From GCA-002708315 sp963676635 (GTDB lineage Bacteria; Bacteroidota; Bacteroidia; Bacteroidales; F082): 64,000 bases of DNA. A model generated the notes under the pieces. It was given only the letters and a program-made list of their open reading frames with translations, did no database searches and was not told the DNA's origin. Within the stretch, counting starts at the first letter, position 1. The number at the start of each line of letters is the position of its first letter. Of this stretch, positions 41,183 to 50,433 are shown piece after piece. Position numbers and translations under genes: made by a program. The stretch spans positions 2,728,001-2,792,000 of the forward strand of contig OY781105.1 of NCBI GenBank assembly GCA_963676635.1. Direction: 5' to 3'.

Positions 41183-43021
41183 ATGTGTGGAATAGTTGCA
41201 TATATAGGATATAAAAAAGCTCATCCAATTCTTATAAACGGGTTAAAACGACTTGAATACAGAGGCTACGACAGTGCTGGTATTTCATTGTTGAATGGTA
41301 AAGTAAACACCTATAAAACCAAGGGAAGGGTAAGCGATCTTGAAGAATTTATCAGTGATCAGAGTGTTGAAGGTAATCTTGGTATTGCCCATACCCGATG
41401 GGCCACGCATGGTGAACCGACAACACGTAATGCTCACCCTCACTTCTCACAGACTAAATCTTTATCCATAATTCATAACGGGATTATTGAGAATTATGCT
41501 ACAATAAAGGAAGAATTAACAGCCAGAGGATATGAATTTGAATCAGAGACTGATACTGAAGTTCTTGTAAATCTTATTGAAGATATAAGGATAAATGAAA
41601 AGGTGTTACTTGATGAGGCTGTTCGTATTGCTCTCTGTCAGGTAATAGGTGCTTATGCAATTGTTGTTCTTTCAGAAGATCATCCTAATACTATTATTGC
41701 TGCGCGTAAAGGGAGTCCTTTGGTTATTGGTATTGGTGAAGATGACTTTTATCTGGCCAGTGATGCTACGCCAATTATTGAACATACAAAGAATGTTGTT
41801 TATCTTGAAGATGAAGAAATTGCTGTGCTGACACGAGGTGAACAATTGAAGATACGAACTACTGCTAATCAGGAAAAAACTCCATATGTTCAACAACTAG
41901 AATGGAATCTTGGTGAGCTGGAAAAGGGTGGTTATGATCATTTTATGCTTAAAGAGATTTATGAGCAACCCAGGTCAATTCGTGATAGCCTCCGTGGAAG
42001 GTTAAATATTGAAGCTGGTACTGTTTCTCTTGGTGGTATTATCGACTACGAACAAAAGTTACTTCATGCGAAAAGAATAATTATTATTGCATGTGGTACC
42101 TCATGGCATGCAGGCCTTGTGGGTGAATATCTTTTTGAGGATATTGCCAGAATCCCTGTTGAAGTCGAATATGCTTCTGAATTCAGATATCGTAATCCAA
42201 TAATTAGTGAGGATGATGTGATAATCGCTATCTCGCAGTCGGGTGAAACAGCCGATACTCTTGCCGGTATTGAATTGGCAAAGAGTAAAGGAGCTACTAT
42301 TATTGGTATTTGTAATGTCGTGGGATCATCTATAGCTCGTGCTACTCATGCAGGCAGTTATACTCATGCCGGACCTGAGATTGGTGTTGCTTCAACAAAA
42401 GCTTTTACTGCTCAGGTAACTGTGCTTACTCTTATGGCATTGCGAATGGCTGAGTTAAAAGGGTCAATTAAGAAGACCAGGTTTATTCAGATGTTACATG
42501 AGCTAAACAGAATTCCTGAAATGGTACAGGAATTGCTGGATAGTAATGGTGTTACAGAGAAGATTGCCAATATGTATAGTGAAGTAAATAACTTCTTATA
42601 CCTTGGTCGTGGTTATAATTTCCCGGTGGCTCTTGAAGGGGCATTAAAACTCAAAGAAATATCCTATATCCATGCGGAAGGTTACCCTGCTGCTGAAATG
42701 AAACATGGTCCTATTGCACTTATTGATGAAAATATGCCTGTTGTATTTATTGCACCACATCTTGGTATTTATGAAAAGGTAGTGAGTAATATACAAGAGG
42801 TCAAAGCAAGAAAAGGCAAAATAATAGCTATCGTTACTAAGGGTGATATAGTTGTTAAGAATATGGCAGATCATGTAATTGAAATTCCACATACTGATGA
42901 GTTTCTCACACCTTTGCTTGCGTCAATACCATTGCAAAAACTGGCTTATCATATCGCTGTTCTGCGCGGTTGTAACGTTGACATGCCTCGAAATCTTGCT
43001 AAGTCTGTCACGGTTGAGTAG
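41183..43021 (+). CDS. glmS: Glucosamine-6-phosphate synthase (GlmS)
   Basis: GlmS makes glucosamine 6-phosphate from fructose 6-phosphate and glutamine, feeding UDP-GlcNAc and peptidoglycan. The 612 residues have the catalytic Cys2 in CGIVAYIG with the HTRWATHG glutaminase motif. Two SIS domains follow, with GTSWHAG, SQSGETADT and RGYNFPVALEGALKLKE. The final AKSVTVE is the family C-terminus that closes over the active site. No glmS ribozyme is expected in this phylum and none is seen upstream. Full length and intact. Confidence 0.97.
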   Translation: MCGIVAYIGYKKAHPILINGLKRLEYRGYDSAGISLLNGKVNTYKTKGRVSDLEEFISDQSVEGNLGIAHTRWATHGEPTTRNAHPHFSQTKSLSIIHNGIIENYATIKEELTARGYEFESETDTEVLVNLIEDIRINEKVLLDEAVRIALCQVIGAYAIVVLSEDHPNTIIAARKGSPLVIGIGEDDFYLASDATPIIEHTKNVVYLEDEEIAVLTRGEQLKIRTTANQEKTPYVQQLEWNLGELEKGGYDHFMLKEIYEQPRSIRDSLRGRLNIEAGTVSLGGIIDYEQKLLHAKRIIIIACGTSWHAGLVGEYLFEDIARIPVEVEYASEFRYRNPIISEDDVIIAISQSGETADTLAGIELAKSKGATIIGICNVVGSSIARATHAGSYTHAGPEIGVASTKAFTAQVTVLTLMALRMAELKGSIKKTRFIQMLHELNRIPEMVQELLDSNGVTEKIANMYSEVNNFLYLGRGYNFPVALEGALKLKEISYIHAEGYPAAEMKHGPIALIDENMPVVFIAPHLGIYEKVVSNIQEVKARKGKIIAIVTKGDIVVKNMADHVIEIPHTDEFLTPLLASIPLQKLAYHIAVLRGCNVDMPRNLAKSVTVE

Positions 43022-43083
43022 CAACAGCAATTTTCTGTTTTTTGTACAAATTAGTTTGTAATCTTTAATCACAAACAATAATT

Positions 43084-44757
43084 ATGTCTGACGATAAAAA
43101 AATTATTTTCTCCATGGTTGGTGTCGGTAAGGTTATTCCTCCAAATCGCCAGATACTTTCGGATATTTATTTGTCTTTTTTTTATGGTGCTAAAATTGGT
43201 ATAATTGGTCTTAATGGTTCCGGAAAGTCAACATTGCTTCGTATTATTGCTGGTGTTGACACATCATATAATGGTGAGGTTGTGTTTTCTAAAGGCTATT
43301 CAGTTGGATTGCTTGATCAGGAGCCTGTGCTGGATAGTAACTTAACTGTTAAGGAAATTGTTGAACAGGGAGCAGGAGAAACCGTGGCTCTTCTTAAGGA
43401 ATATGAAGATATTAATCTGCGCTTTGCAGAGCCTATGAGTGATGATGAAATGGAGAAAACTATTCAGCGTCAGGGTGAGCTAACGGAATTGATAGATCAG
43501 CATAATGGCTGGGATCTGGATTCACGTCTGGAAAGGGCTATGGAAGCACTACGTTGCCCTGTGGGTACTACTCCGGTATCTGTTTTGTCTGGAGGTGAAC
43601 GTCGTCGTGTTGCATTGTGCAGGTTATTGCTTCAGGAACCTGATATTCTTCTGTTGGATGAGCCTACCAATCATCTGGATGCGGAGTCGGTGGAATGGCT
43701 TGAGCATCATCTGCAGCAGTATAAAGGGACTGTTATTGCTGTTACTCATGATAGGTATTTTCTGGATAATGTGGCTGGGTGGATTCTTGAGCTTGACAGA
43801 GGGCATGGTATTCCCTGGAAAGGTAACTATTCAGGATGGCTGGAGCAGAAATCCAAACGCCTTGAAATGGAAGAGAAAACAGCCAGTAAACGTAGGAAGA
43901 CATTGGAGAGAGAGCTTGAATGGGTGCGAATGGCTCCTAAAGCTCGTCATGCTAAATCAAAAGCTCGTTTGTCAAACTATCAAAAGCTTCTGTCGGAAGA
44001 CGGTGCTGAAAAGATTGAGCAACTTGAAATATTTATACCAAACGGCCCTCGGCTGGGAAATAAGGTAATAGAAGCTCATAATCTTAAAAAGGCTTTTGGC
44101 GATAAATTGCTTTTTGATAATCTGGATTTCTCTTTGCCTCCCGGTGGTATTGTTGGCGTAATTGGTCCTAACGGTGCTGGTAAAACTACTTTATTCAGGA
44201 TGATTATGGGGATGGAGTCCCCTGATGAAGGTACATTTGAAGTAGGTGAAACAGTGAAAACAGGGTATGTTGATCAGGCTCATGAAGAGATTGATACGGA
44301 GAAGACTGTTTGGCAGATTATCTCCGGTGGTCATGATGATATTCAACTGGGGAACAGAACTATGAATTCCAGGGCTTATGTTTCCAGGTTTAATTTCAGT
44401 GGTACTGATCAGGAGAAGAAAGCTGGTGTGTTATCAGGTGGTGAACGAAATCGTCTCCATCTTGCTCTTACTCTTCGTCAGGAAGCCAATGTTCTGTTGC
44501 TTGATGAGCCTACAAATGATATTGATGTTAATACTTTGCGTGCTCTTGAGGAGGGGCTTGAGAACTTTGCTGGTTGTGCTGTTGTTATTTCTCATGATCG
44601 CTGGTTTCTTGACAGAATTGCAACGCATATATTAGCTTTTGAAGGCGACTCTCAGGTTTATTACTTCGAAGGTAGTTATTCGGAATATGAAGAAAATCGT
44701 AAGAAGCGACTTGGTGATACAGGGCCAGGTAGAATTAGATATAAAAAGCTGCAGTAG
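43084..44757 (+). CDS. ettA: EttA, ABC-F translation throttle factor
   Basis: The 557-residue ABC-F protein binds ribosomes and modulates translation with the cell energy state. Two ABC domains are visible: Walker A IIGLNGSGKSTLLRII and VIGPNGAGKTTLFRM, signature LSGGERRRVAL and LSGGERNRLHL, and Walker B LLLDEPTNHLDAES and LLLDEPTNDIDVNT. The arm-type insertion (about 90-150) and the linker (KSKRLEMEEKTASKRRKTLERELEWVRM) fit EttA. It is 62 bp after glmS on the same strand. A strong bidirectional terminator lies between it and fabH. Confidence 0.93.
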   Translation: MSDDKKIIFSMVGVGKVIPPNRQILSDIYLSFFYGAKIGIIGLNGSGKSTLLRIIAGVDTSYNGEVVFSKGYSVGLLDQEPVLDSNLTVKEIVEQGAGETVALLKEYEDINLRFAEPMSDDEMEKTIQRQGELTELIDQHNGWDLDSRLERAMEALRCPVGTTPVSVLSGGERRRVALCRLLLQEPDILLLDEPTNHLDAESVEWLEHHLQQYKGTVIAVTHDRYFLDNVAGWILELDRGHGIPWKGNYSGWLEQKSKRLEMEEKTASKRRKTLERELEWVRMAPKARHAKSKARLSNYQKLLSEDGAEKIEQLEIFIPNGPRLGNKVIEAHNLKKAFGDKLLFDNLDFSLPPGGIVGVIGPNGAGKTTLFRMIMGMESPDEGTFEVGETVKTGYVDQAHEEIDTEKTVWQIISGGHDDIQLGNRTMNSRAYVSRFNFSGTDQEKKAGVLSGGERNRLHLALTLRQEANVLLLDEPTNDIDVNTLRALEEGLENFAGCAVVISHDRWFLDRIATHILAFEGDSQVYYFEGSYSEYEENRKKRLGDTGPGRIRYKKLQ

Positions 44758-44846
44758 AATTTATGGACTTTGCGAGAAGGAAAAAGCTCTCGCGCTGGCT
44801 TAAGTCTTATTCAGCGTTAAATTAATATACTCCTTTTATTATATAG

Positions 44847-44881
44847 AAAAATCCCGGGAAGTTGAACAACCCGGGATTTTT
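44847..44881. terminator. Bidirectional terminator between ettA and fabH
   Basis: ATCCCGGG (44851-44858) pairs perfectly with CCCGGGAT (44870-44877), flanked by AAAA and TTTTT. It serves the convergent ettA (+) and fabH (-) genes. Confidence 0.9.
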
Positions 44882-44902
44882 GTTATATGATAATTAGTTC
44901 CG

Positions 44903-45907
44903 TTATTTGGAAGCTCCGTCAACCGCCCATTTAACGTATATGGAACCCCATGTAAATCCACCACCAAAGGCAGAAATAATAAGGTTATCTCCTTTCTTAA
45001 GTTCCGGTCCCCATTCATGCAGACACATAGGAATTGTGCCGTTTGTGGTGTTACCGTAACGTTCAATATTTATCATTACCTTTTCTTTTATAAGACCCAT
45101 ACGTCTTGCAGTAGCGTCAATAATACGCATATTTGCCTGATGAGGTACAAGGTAAGCAATGTCGTCAGCGGTTAGATTATTACGTTCCATAATCTCAACA
45201 CTCACATCTGCCATTTTTGTAACAGCAAATTTAAATACAGCTTGTCCTTCCTGATAGATAAAATGCTCACGATTATCAATTGTTTCATGAGTAGGAGGAT
45301 AAGCAGAACCACCAGCTTTTTGATAAAGATGACTAATACCTATACCATCACTTTGCAAAATCGAATCTTGAATACCAAAACCTTCTGTGTTAGGCTCAAG
45401 AAGCACAGCACCACCTGAATCACCAAAAAGAATGCATGTAGTACGGTCAGTATAATCAACAATAGATGACATTTTATCTGCTCCACATACAACTACTTTT
45501 TTGTAGGCTCCTGATTCAACATAACGACGTCCTGTTTCAAGTGCATAAATGAAGCCAGAACAGGCAGCGTTCATATCAAAACTAAAGGCATTTTTTATAC
45601 CAAGATTTTCACTTACAATATTTGCAGTTGCCGGAAAAAGCATATCAGGTGTAACAGTAGCTACAATCATTAAATCCACTTCCTCAGGTGATGTTCCTGT
45701 TTTTTCAAGAAGACCTTTGACAGCCTCAGTTGCTATAACAGAGGTTCCTTTGCCTTCACCTTTAAGAATATGCCTTTCCTTGATACCCGTACGGGACATT
45801 ATCCATTCGTCACTTGTATCAACAATTTTTTCCAGTTCCTTATTGTCAAGGATGTAGTCTGGTGCCCATGCATGAATTCCGGTAATAGCGGCATTAATTT
45901 TTGACAT
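44903..45907 (-). CDS. fabH: Beta-ketoacyl-ACP synthase III
   Basis: FabH starts fatty acid synthesis by condensing acetyl-CoA with malonyl-ACP. The 334 residues carry the catalytic Cys116 in NAACSGF, His in VPHQAN and Asn in YGNTTNG. The start motif INAAITGIHAWAPDYILDN is standard. It has its own -7 element (45935-45942). The usual plsX neighbour is absent: rpmF and DUF177 lie directly upstream on the same strand, but with a terminator between them. Intact and full length. Confidence 0.97.
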   Translation of the reverse strand: MSKINAAITGIHAWAPDYILDNKELEKIVDTSDEWIMSRTGIKERHILKGEGKGTSVIATEAVKGLLEKTGTSPEEVDLMIVATVTPDMLFPATANIVSENLGIKNAFSFDMNAACSGFIYALETGRRYVESGAYKKVVVCGADKMSSIVDYTDRTTCILFGDSGGAVLLEPNTEGFGIQDSILQSDGIGISHLYQKAGGSAYPPTHETIDNREHFIYQEGQAVFKFAVTKMADVSVEIMERNNLTADDIAYLVPHQANMRIIDATARRMGLIKEKVMINIERYGNTTNGTIPMCLHEWGPELKKGDNLIISAFGGGFTWGSIYVKWAVDGASK

Positions 45908-45934
45908 AACTTGTAATTTTCAATTTATGAGGCG

Positions 45935-45942
45935 CAAAAGTA
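45935..45942 (-). promoter_or_regulatory. -7 promoter element of fabH
   Basis: The minus strand reads TACTTTTG, an exact TAnnTTTG match, ending 27 bp before ATG 45907. It shows that fabH has its own transcript separate from rpmF. Confidence 0.65.
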
Positions 45943-46000
45943 CAAATTTTTATTCGGTGAACTTATTGGCACTGAATTACAAACTGGTATAGTTACGCAC

Positions 46001-46047
46001 AAAAAAACAATAGCCTCTGAATATCAAAAATATACAGAAGCTATTGT
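46001..46047 (-). terminator. Terminator of the DUF177-rpmF unit
   Basis: ACAATAGC (46007-46014) pairs with GCTATTGT (46040-46047), with CTG/CAG extending the inner stem. On the minus strand it is followed by a run of seven T. Confidence 0.75.
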
Positions 46048-46111
46048 TGTTAATTTTTTAACAAAAAATCATAAAACCGATAAGAAATTTTATGATTCAT
46101 TAAAGGTGTTA

Positions 46112-46300
46112 TTAAGCTTTGGCGCCTTCAACTACTAGTTTACCTTTATAATACATATCGCCATCAACGTAATATGCACGGTGGTAAACGTGAACAGTAC
46201 CTGTAGTTGGGCAAGTAGCCAGCTGAGGTGCTTCTGCTTTGTAATGAGTCCTTCTTTTGTCTCTTCTGGTTTTGGAAATTTTCCTCTTTGGATGTGCCAT
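46112..46300 (-). CDS. rpmF: Ribosomal protein bL32
   Basis: This 62-residue ribosomal protein starts AHPKRKISKTRRDKRRTHYKAEAPQLATCPTTG, the usual bL32 N-terminus. Here the family's second zinc Cys pair is not visible: ATCPTTG has a single Cys and the later CxxC is absent (VYHRAYYVDGDMYYKGKLVVEG). It is thus a C-minus form that would not bind zinc. It lies 21 bp downstream of DUF177, the conserved yceD-rpmF pair, with plsX missing before fabH. Confidence 0.95.
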   Translation of the reverse strand: MAHPKRKISKTRRDKRRTHYKAEAPQLATCPTTGTVHVYHRAYYVDGDMYYKGKLVVEGAKA

Positions 46301-46321
46301 TTTATGATTTCTTAAATATTA

Positions 46322-46834
46322 CTAATCTAATTTTATATCTTTTAATGCGTCCCATCGTGGATCCGTCTTCTTTTCCGACATCTTATTAAGTCGTTCCATC
46401 ATTTCTTCATTGCATGTTGGATTACCGTCTTCATCATCTGGGTGTACCTTGCGTAAGGGTATCATCAAATTGATAAATTCATAAACAAACTGACTTAAAT
46501 CAAGATTGCTTTCCTCTGCGGGTATGGTAATAACTTCGTCAGAGATCTCTTCATACTTCTCTCCGTATTTTACTATTAGCCTGAACTCCTTATCAACATC
46601 AAGATTGTAATTGTCCAGACAACGATCGCATTGTAGATCCAGGATTCCTTTGAAATGAAACCTGAAGTCCATCAGATTTGACTCCTTTATCAAATTGACT
46701 TTCAAATCAAGTGAACCGCTGTCATTACCGAAATGATCAAACTTCTCAAAGAACGTATTATCAATTTTATAGGAATAACTATGGTTTCCTAATGGTAATC
46801 CCTTGATGGGCAATATGTATTCCACCATTTTCAT
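46322..46834 (-). CDS. DUF177 (YceD-like) protein
   Basis: The 170-residue cytosolic protein has the DUF177 landmark LDLQCDRCLDNYNLDVDKEF with CxxC (about residues 70-73). A D/E-rich helix (IDLSQFVYEFINLMIPLRKVHPDD) and an ending WDALKDIKLD are characteristic. It is linked with bL32/23S rRNA accumulation in other bacteria, which fits its place 21 bp before rpmF. A promoter -7 element (46855-46862) lies upstream, so the frame extension to TTG 46897 is not translated; ATG 46834 is used. No zinc partner Cys besides the pair is obvious; another Cys is in PTCNEEM. Confidence 0.85.
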   Translation of the reverse strand: MKMVEYILPIKGLPLGNHSYSYKIDNTFFEKFDHFGNDSGSLDLKVNLIKESNLMDFRFHFKGILDLQCDRCLDNYNLDVDKEFRLIVKYGEKYEEISDEVITIPAEESNLDLSQFVYEFINLMIPLRKVHPDDEDGNPTCNEEMMERLNKMSEKKTDPRWDALKDIKLD

Positions 46835-46854
46835 ATCCTGTAAAAATCGGGCGG

Positions 46855-46862
46855 CAAAATTA
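46855..46862 (-). promoter_or_regulatory. -7 promoter element of the DUF177-rpmF unit
   Basis: The minus strand reads TAATTTTG, an exact TAnnTTTG match, ending 20 bp before ATG 46834. Confidence 0.65.
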
Positions 46863-46991
46863 TATATTAATACTGTTAAATACAAACATTTAGCCAAAAT
46901 ATTTACCTCTAAGGTTCAATGTTTAATGTTCAGAGTTCAAAGTTGGGGTTTTCCCATCCTCTATTTCTCCGCATCTCAAAGACCTTTTTTT

Positions 46992-49900
46992 CTATTTAAA
47001 AGCTTTCTCCAGCAGTCCGTCGCCTTCCAGTGAGAGCCTGTGGAAATACTCTGGTACTTCTTTTCCTGTTATCTGATCGACATACATTTTTGCCAAATAT
47101 TGCCCCAGCATAAAGCCTTGACCGCGTAAGCCAACAAACAAGCCTTTGGCAGGATCGATTACCATTTTTGGCTCTACATAATACCCCGACCATAAAGCCT
47201 GGAATCCAACTGATGATAATTCAGGAATCCAGTCAACAAAGACTTCTGATACAATCTCAATGAAATCCTTTGAGTTTACCTTGAGGTTTTTCCCAGTCTC
47301 TCTGTATTCAATTGCCGGAGAAGCACAGCCTATTATCTGTCCTGTTTCAGCAAGCTGCTGCCCGTAAACGGCACTGAAGCCTTTGTACTTCCTGCGGTCG
47401 ATTATCATAGGCAATGGTGTGTTGTTATTACCCATAAATGGAAGACGTCGTGTAATAAAGGCCTGATGTTTTACAGGGAATATTCCTGTATCAATGCCTA
47501 GCTTTTTAGCGAACCTATCACCTTCTGGTCCCAGTGCGTTGATAAATACTTCTGTTTCGTATTCAACGTACTCTTTATTATGGTTTTTAACCAGAACATG
47601 GTATGTGTTGCCGGTTTTGCTAACATCAACCAGCTGGCAATCTTCCAGAATCTCTCCGCCATTGTTGATTCCTATTTGCCTGATGGTGTCTATTACTCTT
47701 CCGGGAGTTGCCTGCCAGCAGTTTTTAGTAACAAGTGCCGACTGATATGTTTTTAATTCAGGATTGATAAACGGACTTATATGATCTTTGAAATCCTTTG
47801 GTTCGATCATGTATGCATCAGACCACGCCATGGATGCTTCTAATGCTTTATACATTTCATCATCATGGGCAAATGTTACATAGTTTATCTTACGGAAGTC
47901 CACATTTTTGATCTTCTGAAGGTCTTCAAATATCTGCAGGTTGTGTGTTGCTATATCTGAAAGTTCGGGAAGACTAAAGTTAGGGCGTCCGCCGGCGATA
48001 TTACGCCATGATGCTCCACGACCATAGTTGATAAGCGCAGGCTTCTGTCCTGCTTCAGCAAGATATCTGAAAAGCGCGCTACCACCAATACCACCGCCTG
48101 CAACAAGTGCGTTAACTTTTATCTTCTTTATTTCCTTTTTATTACTTACGGCAATCACTTGTTCGTGCTTTCCGTTGGGATAAAGCTCTCCCATAAGCAC
48201 CTGGTTTGAAAGCGGTCCACGTGGTGTTGCATCACCTACAACTGATATTCCGTACTGACGTATCATCTGTTTTAAACGTGGAATACAACGTTTACCCCGA
48301 CAAGCTCCCATTCCAAGTCGTGTTGTGTGTTTTATCTCATCTACTGAGATAAACTTCCTGTCGCCTACAACAGCCAGTATTTCGTCAAGCTTAACATCGT
48401 CACAGTGGCATACATAAGTTTCCGACTCAATCTCATGGTCGCTGTCTTTATAATCAACAGTATCCGGATAATTTTCTTTAACAATAAAGCCACGAACATT
48501 CATAAGGTCATCATTATGGATATCCTTAGCTTTAACTCTGGCAATGTTTGTTTTGTTTTTCTTTTTCAGGATTTTTTCGATAACACCTTCACCAAGTTTA
48601 TTACCATTATTGTCCACAAGAAATACTTCCGATTCTGTTTCTGCTTCATATTCAATGGGCAGAAACAGCCAGTCTTTTTTAAGGTTATAGCCGAATATAG
48701 CCAGTCCGGGGCACTGATAAACACATTCCATACAGCCTATACACTTATCAAAATCGATGTGAGGCACATTGCTGGTTGAAGTTTTAGTAATAGCACCATG
48801 AGGGCATGAGAACTCGCAGGGGTTACAGGCGAAGCCATACAGGCAGTCGATAAGCACAAATGGCTTTTGCTGCCTACGTTCGTCAGAAGGTTTAAATGGC
48901 TCTTCAATTACCCTTTTAGGGTGTTGCTGTGAGTCAATATATTCCTTTGATGTGGCAAGATATTCATCATACTCATAGCGTACACCAAGGTCGTGAATAA
49001 TTTCAAAAGCCACTTGTTTACCACGAACAACGGCGCTTGTGCCTTCCCCAATTCTTATGGCATCGCCTGCACCATAGCAACGGCGGCCGAAGATATCATT
49101 ACCTTTGATAAGAAGCTGGTCGTCAGGCACCAGTCCGGTACAAATATTTATAGCATCAATACCATCAATTATCCTTTCCGTTCCCGGGATAGGCTGGAAA
49201 TCCTTACAGTCGGCTACCACAGCGCCTGTAATTCCTGTATGATCCTCATTGGGTATAGCTTTTAGAAGAATAGTGCTAAGTTCAATGGGGATACCCAGGC
49301 GGCGCACACGGTTGGCTTGTACCGGGAATCCTCCTTCGTAAGGCATTGCTTCAAGAATAGCCTTTACTTTCGCTCCTGCCTGCATTAGCTGATATGAGGT
49401 TAGATAGCCAATGTTTCCTGCGCCTACTGTAAGCACATTCTTTCCAAGAAGTGTAAACTCATTGTTCATCATCTTTTGAACAACAGCTGCAGTATATACA
49501 CCAGGGAGGTCATCATTATCAAATGTTGGCATAAAAGGAACTGCTCCTGTAGCTATTACAAGGAAGTCCGCGTCGACGTAATATATTTCTTCGGTGACAA
49601 TGTTTTTCACTGCTATGCGGTTGCCTTCAAGAATATCCCATACTGTTGAATCAAGGAATATGCCTTCAGTGGAATCACCAGCAAGTGTGCTGGCAATATC
49701 AAATCCACGCATGCCGCCAAATTTCTTTTCTTTTTCGAAGAAGAAAAACTGGTGGGTTTGCATTAAAAATTGTCCGCCTATCTTATCATTGTTATCTATT
49801 ACAATATTATCAACATTATGTTTGTTAAGCTGCTCTCTGGTGGCAAGACCGGCAGGGCCTGCTCCAATAATCGCAACGGTAGTCTTGTATACTTTTGTGG

Positions 49901-50225
49901 GGTTTTCTTTGTTGATCTCAGAAACAGATGGCTGGTAATTTTTAGGAATCTCATCCACTGTTTTAACATCGTCAACTTTAGTGATACATATTCTTTTAAT
50001 GCGTCCGTCAACGAGCATTTCGCATGCGCCGCATTTGCCAATGCCACATTCAAGACTGCGTTCACGGTTTTCTAAACTATGACTGTGAACGGGATAGCCT
50101 GCCTGATGTAGTGCTGCTGCTATTGTAAATCCTTTCTTTCCTTCAACTTCTTTCCCCATATAGAGAAAGGTTGTTGTTTTGCTGTCTTTTACCTCCAGAA
50201 TGGGGTGTTTCTCAATACTGTACAT
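46992..50225 (-). CDS. Fused 2Fe-2S/FAD/2[4Fe-4S]/FAD dehydrogenase (HcnABC- or sarcosine-oxidase-like)
   Basis: The 1077 residues fuse five modules. Residues 1-110 are a 2Fe-2S domain with Cys60, Cys65, Cys68 and Cys80. About 113-440 is a pyridine-nucleotide-disulfide-type FAD domain with GAGPAGLATR. About 460-520 is a two-cluster ferredoxin (CNPCEFSCP and CIGCMECVYQCP). About 600-645 is a BFD-like [2Fe-2S] domain (CHCDD, CRGKRC). From 700 on is a DAO-type FAD domain with VAGGGIGGSA. The set matches HcnA-HcnB-HcnC or amine/imino-acid dehydrogenase subunits in one chain, with an added ferredoxin. It is divergent from proline dehydrogenase, which suggests oxidation of proline-like or other amines, electrons going to ferredoxin or quinone. 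Substrate not proven. Confidence 0.85.
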   Translation of the reverse strand: MYSIEKHPILEVKDSKTTTFLYMGKEVEGKKGFTIAAALHQAGYPVHSHSLENRERSLECGIGKCGACEMLVDGRIKRICITKVDDVKTVDEIPKNYQPSVSEINKENPTKVYKTTVAIIGAGPAGLATREQLNKHNVDNIVIDNNDKIGGQFLMQTHQFFFFEKEKKFGGMRGFDIASTLAGDSTEGIFLDSTVWDILEGNRIAVKNIVTEEIYYVDADFLVIATGAVPFMPTFDNDDLPGVYTAAVVQKMMNNEFTLLGKNVLTVGAGNIGYLTSYQLMQAGAKVKAILEAMPYEGGFPVQANRVRRLGIPIELSTILLKAIPNEDHTGITGAVVADCKDFQPIPGTERIIDGIDAINICTGLVPDDQLLIKGNDIFGRRCYGAGDAIRIGEGTSAVVRGKQVAFEIIHDLGVRYEYDEYLATSKEYIDSQQHPKRVIEEPFKPSDERRQQKPFVLIDCLYGFACNPCEFSCPHGAITKTSTSNVPHIDFDKCIGCMECVYQCPGLAIFGYNLKKDWLFLPIEYEAETESEVFLVDNNGNKLGEGVIEKILKKKNKTNIARVKAKDIHNDDLMNVRGFIVKENYPDTVDYKDSDHEIESETYVCHCDDVKLDEILAVVGDRKFISVDEIKHTTRLGMGACRGKRCIPRLKQMIRQYGISVVGDATPRGPLSNQVLMGELYPNGKHEQVIAVSNKKEIKKIKVNALVAGGGIGGSALFRYLAEAGQKPALINYGRGASWRNIAGGRPNFSLPELSDIATHNLQIFEDLQKIKNVDFRKINYVTFAHDDEMYKALEASMAWSDAYMIEPKDFKDHISPFINPELKTYQSALVTKNCWQATPGRVIDTIRQIGINNGGEILEDCQLVDVSKTGNTYHVLVKNHNKEYVEYETEVFINALGPEGDRFAKKLGIDTGIFPVKHQAFITRRLPFMGNNNTPLPMIIDRRKYKGFSAVYGQQLAETGQIIGCASPAIEYRETGKNLKVNSKDFIEIVSEVFVDWIPELSSVGFQALWSGYYVEPKMVIDPAKGLFVGLRGQGFMLGQYLAKMYVDQITGKEVPEYFHRLSLEGDGLLEKAFK

Positions 50226-50399
50226 ATCTCATTTTTTCAAATCAACACACTGTTAATGATTTAACAGACAAAAGTAATTTTTTTATAAATCAGTAAGTTG
50301 AAAAGGGATAAAAAGTTGTGTAATTTAGAATGTGTCAAGGGAATGAGTGGAAAGACCTTAAACTTCAAATAGTAAATCTTGAACCCGACAATAATTTAT

Positions 50400-50407
50400 T
50401 ATTTTTG
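50400..50407 (+). promoter_or_regulatory. -7 promoter element of proline dehydrogenase
   Basis: TATTTTTG is an exact TAnnTTTG match ending 26 bp before ATG 50434. Confidence 0.6.
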
Positions 50408-50433
50408 TGCTGGCTTTGGTATGGTGATTATCA

